Shown here: positions 7,920 to 15,840 of the stretch, one piece after another | Numbering within the stretch: position 1 is the stretch's first letter | Layout: the number at the start of each line of letters is the position of its first letter | Source: Bacteroidia bacterium | GTDB taxonomy: Bacteria; Bacteroidota; Bacteroidia; NS11-12g; UBA9320 | Length of the DNA: 64,000 bases | Assembly: GCA_018402155.1 (NCBI GenBank) | Contig: JAGYJG010000001.1 | Location: 1,942,501-2,006,500 of the forward strand | Direction: 5' to 3' | Notes under the pieces: generated by a model | The model's database searches: none | The model's input: only the letters and a program-made list of their open reading frames with translations | What the model was told of the DNA's origin: nothing | Made by a program: the position numbers and the translations under genes

Positions 7920-8160
7920 TTACAATAAATCTAAAGGACTTTTTATGGTTTTGTTAGAAATATTCATTACGTGGGTATATACCTCTGTTGTCTTACTGCT
8001 ACCATGACCGAGTGCACTATTTTGGATATTCCCTTAGGTTTCCCCGTACTTGCATTAGATGTGTAGCAAAAGAGTGCCTAAACGTGTGAGGCGTACTGCA
8101 GGGGTTAGAGTTGATTCTTTTACCAAAAGAATCAATTATATAGCACTTGCCATTTCTATC
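7920..8160 (-). pseudogene. Frameshifted C-terminal remnant of a tyrosine recombinase
   Basis: Translation of the minus strand gives STPHTFRHSFATHLMQVRG, NLR, then after one extra G near 8032 NIQNSALGHGSSKTTEVYTH, VMNISNKTIKSPLDLL and stop. This is the catalytic C-terminal end of a tyrosine recombinase: the HxxR box (HTFRH), the LGH box and the Tyr nucleophile (EVYTH). The terminal SPLD resembles Bacteroidota Xer-like integrases and also the end of integron integrases. The N-terminal two thirds are missing. It is therefore inactive, and marks the island as integrase-derived. Confidence 0.8.
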
Positions 8161-8181
8161 ATTAATATAGTATGACAAAAA

Positions 8182-8211
8182 AACCCTGAAAAATCTCTGA
8201 TTTTCAGGGTT
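8182..8211. terminator. Hairpin, possible terminator
   Basis: AACCCTGAAAAATC (8182-8195) pairs with GATTTTCAGGGTT (8199-8211) with one bulge and a 3-base loop. An A-run precedes it on the plus strand, so on the minus strand a T-run follows. It lies between the recombinase remnant and the tRNA-like fragment. Confidence 0.5.
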
Positions 8212-8234
8212 CTAATTAAAGGCCATAGCCTTTT

Positions 8235-8250
8235 ACGCGGAGAGAGAGGA
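8235..8250 (+). repeat. Third tRNA-3'-end-like fragment
   Basis: ACGCGGAGAGAGAGGA resembles the 3' end of the tRNA-Ser gene (TTGCGGAGAAAGAGGGA at 10668) in the same orientation. It has no tRNA body. It is short and could be chance, but its place beside the recombinase remnant fits an internal att site between two tandem elements. Confidence 0.3.
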
Positions 8251-8439
8251 AAATATACCTCAACTCCTAAACTTATATTTTTCTAGTGTTTTAAACTTGT
8301 TTTGCAGATTGGGTTACCAGTTAGCTACCCAGTGAGCAAAGATGGGGACTTAAACTCGTTTCGCTGTGATAAACAAACTTAGCAAAATTTAACGGAGATA
8401 TTCAAAATGAACCGTTTTTTTCGCACCTATTAAATACCA

Positions 8440-9480
8440 TTATTCCACAAAATATCCTGTTGATTTACCTTGTCCCTCTTTGGTGATAATTCCTTTTGAA
8501 ACCAATTCTCCCAAAGACTTTTTAACCGTTGGCAACGCCATATCAAGTTTTTTTGCTATCTCACTGGAGCTACATCCCGCGTGGTTTTGAATAAAAAACA
8601 AAATGCGTTTATCACGTTGTGAAATAGGCTTGACTGTTCTGCCTTCTTCCAATTTATTCATCAATTGCTCTTGAATGTTTATCATACAGCTGCTAAAAAA
8701 CGCCAGCCACTCCGTTACGTTTTCTCCTGGTCTATGACGCTGTGTTTGCATGAGAATCTTATAATACTCTGACTTCCTACTTTCAATCTCATGTTCAAAA
8801 CTGACGTATTGAATCCAAGAATACCCATTTTTTAATAACAACAAACTGCCAAGCAATCTACTTAATCTTCCATTGCCATCCTGAAAAGGGTGAATACTTA
8901 AAAACTCATACACAAACAAAGCTGCCTTTACAAAAGGAATTGTTTCCTTGTCGGTATTGTACCAATCAAACAACATCATCATCGCATCTTGAGTTGCCAA
9001 TCCTGGCTCCGTTGTTCTAAATACAATTTGTTTAGTTCCGTCAACCAAATTAGCCTCGACAGCATTACTAACTTGCTTGTAATCTCCTCTATGCCATGAA
9101 TCCTTTTCTCCATGTTGCATCAATATTTTATGCAGGTTTTTAATTTGGCTTTCTGAAATACCAATGGATTCATAGTTTTCAGTGATTGCATCCAATGCTT
9201 CGAAATAACCAATCACTTCTTGCTCATCCCTTTCTTCTAATTTTGAAATGGCCAATTTTTCAATCAACACCGCTACTTCATCATCGGTCATTTTAGAGCC
9301 TTCAATCCTGGTTGAAGCTCCTACACTTCTTACCGTAGCAATCGATTTCAGTTGCTTTAGCGATGCCCCTTCTCGCTTTTCTATGGAAGCCCATGAAGCA
9401 TCAAAACGATCTATTTTACTAAGCTCAGTCATGAGTTTCATGCCCAAGTCAAGCCTCAATGTATGTATTTTTATACTCAT
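8440..9480 (-). CDS. Fic family protein (class II, with N-terminal inhibitory motif and C-terminal winged helix)
   Basis: Fic enzymes transfer AMP or another nucleotide to target hydroxyls. The catalytic motif HPFQDGNGRLSR (about residues 197-208) is intact, including the His and the GNGR phosphate loop. An N-terminal STRIEG (about 56-61) fits the inhibitory helix (S/T)xxxE(G/N), whose Glu blocks ATP, so this is a class II auto-inhibited Fic needing no separate antitoxin. The last ~70 residues look like a winged-helix DNA-binding domain (SSSEIAKKLDMALPTVKKSLGELVSKG). The frame extends to 9534, but residues 1-18 of that version are encoded by a tandem repeat, so I start at ATG 9480 (346 residues). 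It sits in the tRNA-Ser island. Confidence 0.88.
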   Translation of the reverse strand: MSIKIHTLRLDLGMKLMTELSKIDRFDASWASIEKREGASLKQLKSIATVRSVGASTRIEGSKMTDDEVAVLIEKLAISKLEERDEQEVIGYFEALDAITENYESIGISESQIKNLHKILMQHGEKDSWHRGDYKQVSNAVEANLVDGTKQIVFRTTEPGLATQDAMMMLFDWYNTDKETIPFVKAALFVYEFLSIHPFQDGNGRLSRLLGSLLLLKNGYSWIQYVSFEHEIESRKSEYYKILMQTQRHRPGENVTEWLAFFSSCMINIQEQLMNKLEEGRTVKPISQRDKRILFFIQNHAGCSSSEIAKKLDMALPTVKKSLGELVSKGIITKEGQGKSTGYFVE

Positions 9481-9583
9481 AATATATCCGTATATATACG
9501 CAAATATACGCAAATAGATATGGTTCAAACTCATAATATATCCGTATTTATCCGAAAATATCCGAAAACAGATATGAAAACAA
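9476..9583 (-). repeat. Two 54 bp imperfect tandem repeats over the fic start
   Basis: Copy 1 (9476-9529) and copy 2 (9530-9583) both begin CTCATAATATATCCGTAT and share the whole length with scattered changes. Each holds iterated ATAtaCGcaa or ATATCCGAAA steps spaced about one helical turn apart. The array covers the fic start and upstream region, so it may be a multi-site operator, possibly for the winged-helix domain of the Fic protein itself. The regulatory role is inference. Confidence 0.6.
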
Positions 9584-9653
9584 TCATGAGAAGCAAAAAC
9601 GCTGAATTTGCCCTCTCACCGTTAGGCTCAAATTGATCTTGCACAAGGGAGGG

Positions 9654-9670
9654 GGTTCTGTCGCATTAAC
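9654..9670 (+). repeat. Candidate left inverted repeat of the IS6-family element
   Basis: GGTTCTGTCGCATTAAC resembles the usual IS6 terminal sequence GGYTCTGTTGCA. It lies 49 bp before the transposase start. I find no convincing matching right end after 10387, so the element may be truncated on that side. Confidence 0.45.
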
Positions 9671-9718
9671 TATTGCAATATAATACATATGTAGGTTTGC
9701 TATGTAAAAATCACCTTC

Positions 9719-10387
9719 ATGTTCAAACGTCACAGATATCCAAGAGCAATCATTCTTCAAGCAGTTTATTTCAAGTTGAGATTCACATTGAGTTATCGAG
9801 ATGTTGAAGAATTACTAAAAATTCGAGGTGTTAAAGTAGACCATTCCACTATTCAAAGGTGGGTGTTTAAGTTCAGCCCAATGATTGAGGCTACTATGCA
9901 CAAGAGGAAGAAACAGATATGTGATAGTTGGCGAATGGACGAAACCTACATCAAGGTCGGAGGTAAAGACAGATACTTATATCGAGCTGTAGACAAGCAA
10001 GGAAATACTGTAGACTTCCTACTAACTAAACGGAGAATGAAGGGATCAGCACAGAAGTTTCTAAACAAAGCCATAGGTAACAATGGAAAACCAAGACTGA
10101 TTAATATTGATAAAAGTGGATCAAATACTGAAGCCATCCGTATTATCAATAGACATAGTTTAACCTTCAAGAAGATAAAGACCAGGAGAGTCAAGTATCT
10201 AAATAACATAGTGGAGCAAGATCATCGGACGATCAAACGTCGAATAGCCATTACAACAGGATTCAAAGAATTTGAATCCGATCAGAGAACACTAGCAGGA
10301 ATAGAAATCATAAACATTATCAGAAAGGACCAACTTTCAAATTCAAAGAAAAGTTGGTTTGCTACTTTTAAGTCTTTAGCAGCTTAA
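9719..10387 (+). CDS. IS6-family transposase
   Basis: The 222-residue DDE transposase is of the IS6/IS26 type, close to full length. The N-terminal HTH region (LSYRDVEELLKIRGVKVDHSTIQRWV) is followed by catalytic residues Asp74 (WRMDETYIKV), Asp131 (INIDKSGSN) and Glu166 (NNIVEQDHR). The 34 residues between the second Asp and the Glu are the IS6 DD(34)E spacing. IS6 elements move by cointegration and leave direct copies. The reading frame is intact, so the protein may be active even though only the left terminal repeat is apparent. It lies between the fic gene and tRNA-Ser in the island. Confidence 0.9.
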   Translation: MFKRHRYPRAIILQAVYFKLRFTLSYRDVEELLKIRGVKVDHSTIQRWVFKFSPMIEATMHKRKKQICDSWRMDETYIKVGGKDRYLYRAVDKQGNTVDFLLTKRRMKGSAQKFLNKAIGNNGKPRLINIDKSGSNTEAIRIINRHSLTFKKIKTRRVKYLNNIVEQDHRTIKRRIAITTGFKEFESDQRTLAGIEIINIIRKDQLSNSKKSWFATFKSLAA

Positions 10388-10670
10388 GATAAGTTGAAAT
10401 CTGACTTAATGTTAATTAAGCCCTCCATTTCCATTACAAAGGTGGTAAACTTAGACCAAAAATGCTACTCGCAACTCACTGAACATCAGTACCATTATGT
10501 CCAATTTTGTCCCATTGCTGGGTTGCTTTTTTTGGCTTTCCAAAAAAGCAACCCGCTAAGCAACCCAAAGTGGGTGCAAAATGGGTTATTTTGGGACATC
10601 GTTTAGGGCAAAAAAAATGCCCAAAACGTTGGTTTTGAGCATTTTGGGACATTTTGGTACGTCCTACTTG
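10388..10670. other. Island end next to tRNA-Ser: hairpins and GCAACCC repeats, no gene
   Basis: A long hairpin occupies 10520-10554 (GGGTTGC plus T-run paired with A-run plus GCAACCC). A second GCAACCC follows at 10560-10566. The block CAACCCGCTAAGCAACCCAA (10549-10568) recurs with one mismatch at 5303-5322 near the other end of the island. Short repeats inside both ends suit integrase arm-binding sites. A GGGCA/TGCCC hairpin at about 10607-10624 lies closer to the tRNA. The 70-codon frame here is not credible as a gene. Confidence 0.45.
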
Positions 10671-10758
10671 CGGAGAAAGAGGGATTCGAACCCTCGGTAC
10701 ACTTGTGATGTACACACGCTTTCCAAGCGTGCTCCTTAAGCCACTCGGACACCTCTCC
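10671..10758 (-). tRNA. tRNA-Ser(GGA)
   Basis: Read on the minus strand it folds as a class II tRNA: acceptor GGAGAGG/TTTCTCC with discriminator G, D-arm with GAGTGGCTTAAGG, anticodon stem CACGC/GCGTG around TTGGAAA (anticodon GGA, reads UCC/UCU), an extended variable arm (TGTACATCACAAGTGTA), and T-arm GAGGGTTCGAATCCCTC. No CCA is encoded. It forms the right edge of the island. Confidence 0.96.
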
Positions 10759-10776
10759 TACTTGGTGCAAAGTAAA

Positions 10777-11535
10777 TTATAATTTGAACAATTTCAATGC
10801 ATTCTGTGTAGTTACCTCAATTATCTCACTCTGCGGCACATCAAATACGTAGCTCAAGTGCTGTACAACCTCTAGCATATAACTAGATTCGTTTCGTTTA
10901 CCTCTGTATGGTACAGGTGCCAAATAGGGAGCATCAGTTTCTAAAACCAAATGTTTCAAGCCTATATGTTTCAATGCCTCTTTTAATCCACTATTTTTAA
11001 AAGTAAGCACTCCACCTATGCCCAACAAAAAACCCATATCTATAATTTCCCTTGCCTGATCGCTAGTACCACCAAAACAATGAAATACTCCTGTCAAGTC
11101 TTTGAAAGTATTTGAATTTAATAACGAGATAAGAATGTCTGTAGAATCTCTAGCGTGTATAGCAATGGGAAGTTTCAATTCCTCCGCCCACTTACATTGC
11201 GCTATAAATGCCTTTTCCTGGTAAGATTGAGTAGTCTTATCCCAGTACAGATCTATACCGATTTCACCAATAGCTATATACGCGTTATTGTCTAGTTGTC
11301 GTCGTATAATTTTCAGTTGCTCTACATAGTTCTCGGTAACTGAGCACGGATGCAAACCCATCATAGGCCTACATAATTCTGATTCTTGTGCCAATTTGTT
11401 CAGTGCATCAAACGAAAATTCGTCTATATTGGGTAAAAGTATTTTTGTAATGCCAGCATCTATTGCACGCTGTATTACAGCATCGCGATCCTCATCAAAT
11501 TCCTTGGCATACAAATGTGCATGTGTATCTATCAT
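10777..11535 (-). CDS. tatD: TatD family metal-dependent hydrolase
   Basis: The 252-residue protein has the TIM-barrel amidohydrolase features of TatD DNases: the MIDTHAHL metal motif (His5, His7), GEIGIDLYWD (metal Glu about 92), IHARDS, GVFHCFGG and the late VLETDAPYLAP aspartate. Characterised TatD proteins have 3'-5' exonuclease activity and act in DNA repair, with a general housekeeping role. It follows tRNA-Ser on the same strand with 18 bp between them. The length and motifs are normal. Confidence 0.92.
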   Translation of the reverse strand: MIDTHAHLYAKEFDEDRDAVIQRAIDAGITKILLPNIDEFSFDALNKLAQESELCRPMMGLHPCSVTENYVEQLKIIRRQLDNNAYIAIGEIGIDLYWDKTTQSYQEKAFIAQCKWAEELKLPIAIHARDSTDILISLLNSNTFKDLTGVFHCFGGTSDQAREIIDMGFLLGIGGVLTFKNSGLKEALKHIGLKHLVLETDAPYLAPVPYRGKRNESSYMLEVVQHLSYVFDVPQSEIIEVTTQNALKLFKL

Positions 11536-11764
11536 ATCATGTTTTTGTTCGAACTTATTGCATCTAGTTATCTATGAACCCAGTTTTACCAATCCATAAC
11601 AGTTCTCAACATTGGCATTAGCAGTCGCAAAGATGATATTTTATAGTTCAGCGTCAAACTTCGATATGCCTAATATTTGCAATACAGACGCTAGCTTCTA
11701 AGAAAATATGCAGAAAAATAGAAAAACGAGTTACATTAGGTCATGCAGTACTATAATTCATTAC

Positions 11765-11806
11765 AAAAAAAATCCTGCTTCCTCATAAAAGGAAGCAGGA
11801 TTTTTA
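11765..11806 (-). terminator. Terminator after the large T9SS protein gene
   Basis: AATCCTGCTTCC and GGAAGCAGGATT form a perfect stem with an 8-base loop. On the minus strand it ends in a run of T, 23 bp past the stop of the 11829-15731 gene. A-rich flanks on both sides could make it bidirectional. Confidence 0.9.
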
Positions 11807-11828
11807 CTATTTTAATACGTATGGTTAA

Positions 11829-14800
11829 TTATTTTGAAACGGTGATTCGCTTAGTAGCGTAGAAGTCTCCATTTCTAACTTGTACAAAGTAAATACCCTC
11901 AGCTACTGCTGACATATCTACACTGTAAGTTCCGTTGAAGTTATCTACCACTTTAGCAGAAATCACGTTACCCAATATATCGCCTACTTTTACAACCACG
12001 TCTCCTGCATTTTCTACATTTACTGTGAATTGTCCGTTTGATGGGTTAGGATATACATTGATCATTGAGTTGTTTTTGGTCAATTGGTCTACACCCAATA
12101 GGTCTATTGCAATTGTTTCGCAAGACTCACTCCAGCACTCTCCTTTTTGTGTAGCAAGACAAGCTTCAAAAGTTGCTTGATCCACGTTCACGTAGTTGTA
12201 TGTTGGATTAGCAGCTTGGTCTTTACCACCATCGCCAAATGTCCATCTGTATTTATCGTTTCCTGCAGGTCCTGTGAAGACAACTTCTCTACCATTTTTA
12301 ACAAATGTGTAAGCAGCAACTGGAGCTGGATTTACCGTTACAGGCTTAGTGATTTGATCACTGCAGCCACCATCTACGATTGCCTCCAGAGTTACGTTGT
12401 ATGTCTTTGGCTCGCTGTACATGTGTGTAGGGCTCAAATCTGCACTTACGCTTGTAGGTCCGTCTCCAAATGACCAGCTGTATGATAGGTTACCAGCAGC
12501 TACAGTAGATTTATTAGTAAATACTGCTTCGTTGCCTTCACATACTGTGCCAGCTTCAAAATCTGCAACAGCTTGTAGTACCACACTTATCTCCTTAGTT
12601 ATCGAGTTAGTACATCCATTTAAATCCGCTATAGTAAGAGTTACCTCTTTAGTTCCTACTTGGCTAAATAGGTAAGAAGGATTCTCTTGTCCTGACGCTG
12701 ATTCACCATTGAAATCCCATGCCCAAGTACTTTGTGCCACATTAGCAGTACCGGTTCTTGTGAATCGTATAGGTGTTAAGTTACACGCTCTATCAAATGT
12801 AAAGTCTGCTTCTGGTGAAGGATTTAATGTAATGTTTTTTGATATGGCATCGGCACAACCAAACTCAGAAGTAGCTGTTAACGTTACAGACTTAGTACCT
12901 GCTGTTGCAAATGCAAATTTTGGTGCACCTGCTCTAGAGATTCCCTCTCCGTTAAAGTCCCACGCAAAACCCATACCTGCTCCGTTAGGAATAGTAGACT
13001 CATTCCTGAATACTACATCTACAAAATTACACTCACCTTCACTTGAGAAATCAGCTACTGGTTTCTCAAATTGGTACGCATTTTTAGTCAAAGAAGCATC
13101 ACATCCATTGGCAGTAGCCGTTACAGATATTTGGCGCTGACCTGGAGTAGAAAATGTATACGATGGAGTAGCACCTGTTGCACTATACTCGCCACCAAAA
13201 TCCCATGCATATGTGATAGGATCTGTAGTAGGCAACGTAGTGTTGTTTACTATAGTTATTGCAACACCTTCGCAAGCGTTTAAAACTTTAAAATCTATAT
13301 CTGGTTTTGGTGTTACATTAATAGTGTTGGTAGCTGTGTACTCAAATTTAGGGTACAAGCCATTAGCAACAGTCATTTCTACAGCTACATTATTTCCGTA
13401 GGTAGAATATTCCCAGAAACCATCTTTAATGTCTGAGTTATCATTGGTAATTGAAGGATCTGGATCTGCAAACTCCCACTTAGTTACAATATAGCTAGTG
13501 CCACCCAATGTAGATGTGTTTTTAAATTGAGCAACGTTGCCTAAGCAAATATCTGATGCTTCAAAAGATGCTACAGGAGTATGTGGTACATATACATATC
13601 TACCAAATGCAGTATCGCAACCAGTAGTATTGTCAAGTACTTCTATTTCTACAAAGATGGTTTTACCTGCAAGAGATACAGCAGGATCCATAGAAACTAC
13701 AGTATCAGCGTTGGTTAGTGAAAAACCGCTGCTAGTTACATCTACCATATCGTTGTCTGTAGCAGTAAGCGTGTAAGTGTAGTTTGTAGCTAGTGCTGGG
13801 TCAGCTATGGTATACTCAGATACGTAAGTATTTACTGTAGCATCTGGATCGCCCATGGTTCCTGCATTAAAATATCCGTCAAAAAGAGCTCCTTGAGATA
13901 ATGAACCTCCTGTCGGTGATTTAACTATATCAAAGCTGTAGTCATCAGAATTGTTAGTTAAGATATCATCATTACCATCTAAGTATGCCTTTACTAGGTT
14001 TGTTCCTGGTTTATTGAAAACTGGCTCCGCATCAAATACATAACTTGATGAAGCTCCTGCCGCAACACTTGCAGTAATTACTTCACTTATCTTTCCAGAA
14101 CCATTGATATCATAAGCTACAGGAACATTTGACACAGCAAAAGCACTTTCATTTTTTACTGTGATCCCTACAGAAGTAGAAAAATTACCACACTCAGAAG
14201 CGTTTGTTGTGATATCTATAGAAGTTACAGAGAAATCTAAATCATACTCTGTTGCTCCAAGGTCTGGAGTCGTTGTACTTCTAGTTACTCCATTTACATC
14301 TGTAGTAACTCCAGCATATGGTTTAGCTAAGTTACCAATACCAAATGAAGTCATTCTATAATCTTGAGTTGATCTATCTACATACGCTACACTTTCATTT
14401 AACCAGTCAGTACCAAAGCCTGAAGACATATCATCAAATGACTCATAAAGAGCATTGTGATACGCGTGATTAACTATTCCAGAACCAGTAATGTCATCTA
14501 AATACATATTGTTGTTATCCCAATCATTTACTCCAATACCTGCAGCATCAAAGCCATAAATACCATAAAAGGTACCCGCAGTCTTATTTACATTTGAGTA
14601 GATGACATTATTCTGGACAAGCCCTTCTATATAGCCTGTGTACATAGCATATATAGTACTTGTACTATTTTGATTAGGATTTTTAATGATATTAACGGTG
14701 TTGTTAATCACATCATGACCTGTAGCAAACGGAGCATACACATACATACCATAAGTAAATCCTGCACCATTTAAATCAATAATATTATTAGCGATAATTG

Positions 14801-15731
14801 ATTTAGAAGCCCCTCCCGAATAGTAAGCATAGATGTACATACCATATTTAGTGTTAGTACCTCCGTTGTCTAAGTTATATATTTTATTACCCGTGATTTT
14901 CATTTCTCCTCCAGCAAAATAATTGTACATATATAGACCATACATGAAATTATTAGAAGTGTTCCCTGTGTTGTGAATATCATTATTGGTAAACTCAAAT
15001 CCTAAGTCGGTATAGTAAGTAAATACTCCATAGTGTCTCCAATTTTTGATATTGTTGTTATCAAATTTATTTGGATTTTCATCAGAATTGCTGTTTACGT
15101 CCATAGAACACATACCATAATACGGTCCGCTGTTAACTGGTCCGTTTGTTACGTTGTTCTGGATTAGACAGTTAGACCCGGCAGATGAGTACGTAAAGAT
15201 AGAAGTAGTACCATTACCTATGTATAAATACGCGTTACTATTAGAAGTACTTGTCATGTTTGGCATATTAAGCTCACAGTTAGTGACATTAACATGATCC
15301 GACTCATCTCTAATTTGAACACATCTAGTCTGAGTACTAGTGCTACCAGTATTTTCAATAACAAAATCGTTAATTGTCATGTACTCACACCCACTAAATT
15401 GCATGGTTCGAGAACCATTTCGAGTAACTGTAACACCATTACCGTTAAGCACAATAGTGTTTGTAGCAGTACCGATAACGTCCTCAAATTCTAAGCCCCC
15501 CGAGTAAGGACCGGATAATGCTGCCACATTAATAGTTACAGGACCAGAAACTCCTTTAGAGTTCAATGTGTCTACTACAGCCGTTAGTGAAGTAAAGTCT
15601 CCTCCACCTGCCGAGTTAACGGTATACGTGCCGCTAAGTTGTGCTGACGCCGTACCTGCAAAGAGCAGTGCACCAAAGACAGCTAATGATTTTAATTTGA
15701 AAAGCCAATTTCGTGTGTAATTTTTTTTCAT
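11829..15731 (-). CDS. Large secreted adhesin-like protein: parallel beta-helix, PKD repeats, T9SS sorting domain
   Basis: This 1300-residue protein has a signal peptide (about 1-30, ending ASAQ). Residues about 30-480 are rich in N-turn ladders (NNIKNW, NNTVNI, NNVIYS) typical of a right-handed parallel beta-helix. After a linker come roughly six PKD-like beta-sandwich units, with YAWDFGG, FAWDFNG, WAWDFNG, YSWSFGDG and YRWTFGDGG marking them. The last ~75 residues (VYPNPSNGQFTVNV to the ITVSK end) are a type A T9SS sorting domain, so it is exported through the outer membrane and fixed at the surface. Its ligand is unknown; adhesion or glycan binding is likely. It has its own promoter and terminator. 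Confidence 0.85.
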   Translation of the reverse strand: MKKNYTRNWLFKLKSLAVFGALLFAGTASAQLSGTYTVNSAGGGDFTSLTAVVDTLNSKGVSGPVTINVAALSGPYSGGLEFEDVIGTATNTIVLNGNGVTVTRNGSRTMQFSGCEYMTINDFVIENTGSTSTQTRCVQIRDESDHVNVTNCELNMPNMTSTSNSNAYLYIGNGTTSIFTYSSAGSNCLIQNNVTNGPVNSGPYYGMCSMDVNSNSDENPNKFDNNNIKNWRHYGVFTYYTDLGFEFTNNDIHNTGNTSNNFMYGLYMYNYFAGGEMKITGNKIYNLDNGGTNTKYGMYIYAYYSGGASKSIIANNIIDLNGAGFTYGMYVYAPFATGHDVINNTVNIIKNPNQNSTSTIYAMYTGYIEGLVQNNVIYSNVNKTAGTFYGIYGFDAAGIGVNDWDNNNMYLDDITGSGIVNHAYHNALYESFDDMSSGFGTDWLNESVAYVDRSTQDYRMTSFGIGNLAKPYAGVTTDVNGVTRSTTTPDLGATEYDLDFSVTSIDITTNASECGNFSTSVGITVKNESAFAVSNVPVAYDINGSGKISEVITASVAAGASSSYVFDAEPVFNKPGTNLVKAYLDGNDDILTNNSDDYSFDIVKSPTGGSLSQGALFDGYFNAGTMGDPDATVNTYVSEYTIADPALATNYTYTLTATDNDMVDVTSSGFSLTNADTVVSMDPAVSLAGKTIFVEIEVLDNTTGCDTAFGRYVYVPHTPVASFEASDICLGNVAQFKNTSTLGGTSYIVTKWEFADPDPSITNDNSDIKDGFWEYSTYGNNVAVEMTVANGLYPKFEYTATNTINVTPKPDIDFKVLNACEGVAITIVNNTTLPTTDPITYAWDFGGEYSATGATPSYTFSTPGQRQISVTATANGCDASLTKNAYQFEKPVADFSSEGECNFVDVVFRNESTIPNGAGMGFAWDFNGEGISRAGAPKFAFATAGTKSVTLTATSEFGCADAISKNITLNPSPEADFTFDRACNLTPIRFTRTGTANVAQSTWAWDFNGESASGQENPSYLFSQVGTKEVTLTIADLNGCTNSITKEISVVLQAVADFEAGTVCEGNEAVFTNKSTVAAGNLSYSWSFGDGPTSVSADLSPTHMYSEPKTYNVTLEAIVDGGCSDQITKPVTVNPAPVAAYTFVKNGREVVFTGPAGNDKYRWTFGDGGKDQAANPTYNYVNVDQATFEACLATQKGECWSESCETIAIDLLGVDQLTKNNSMINVYPNPSNGQFTVNVENAGDVVVKVGDILGNVISAKVVDNFNGTYSVDMSAVAEGIYFVQVRNGDFYATKRITVSK

Positions 15732-15781
15732 ACGCTTTAAGATTGATAATTTTATTTGTTAATTCTCCTCAATGAGAACAT

Positions 15782-15810
15782 CAAAAATATACTAAAAATT
15801 TAAAAAACAA
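15782..15810 (-). promoter_or_regulatory. Putative promoter of the beta-helix/PKD gene
   Basis: On the minus strand TTG (15808-15810) is separated by 18 bp from TATTTTTG (15782-15789), matching the Bacteroidota -33/-7 arrangement. The gene starts about 50 bp downstream. Confidence 0.55.
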
Positions 15811-15840
15811 CTTTTTTCTTAAAAAAAATGACATATTAAA

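Larger units (their letters stand above)
5227..10693. mobile_element. Decayed genomic island at the 3' end of tRNA-Ser(GGA)
   Basis: The tRNA-Ser gene (minus strand, 3' end at 10671) marks one edge. A direct-repeat copy of its 3' end, TTGCGGAGAAAG..GGATT.G.ACCC, lies at 5227-5250 at the other edge. That is the arrangement produced when a tyrosine-integrase element inserts in a tRNA 3' end. Inside are a recombinase remnant, two attC-like repeats with their genes, a Fic gene, an IS6-family transposase and a third tRNA-like fragment at 8235-8250, which may divide two tandem insertions. Boundaries are inferred from short matches. Confidence 0.55.

Noticed and set aside
8311-8356. tRNA-like D-arm and T-arm fragments (GGGTAGCTAACTGGTAACCC and GAGTTTAAGTCCCC on the minus strand)
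   Set aside because: The two pieces are in the wrong order for a tRNA, and no acceptor or anticodon stem could be built.
10396-10425. Right inverted repeat of the IS6-family element
   Set aside because: The best candidate (GGGCTTAATTAACATTAAG on the minus strand) matches the left end only weakly.
10394-10606. Open frame of 70 codons after the IS6 transposase
   Set aside because: It lies over the hairpins and repeats of the island end, has no protein-like features and no sensible start context.
12147-13776. Plus-strand open frames opposite the 1300-residue T9SS gene
   Set aside because: They are antisense shadows of the large gene, with no independent protein features.
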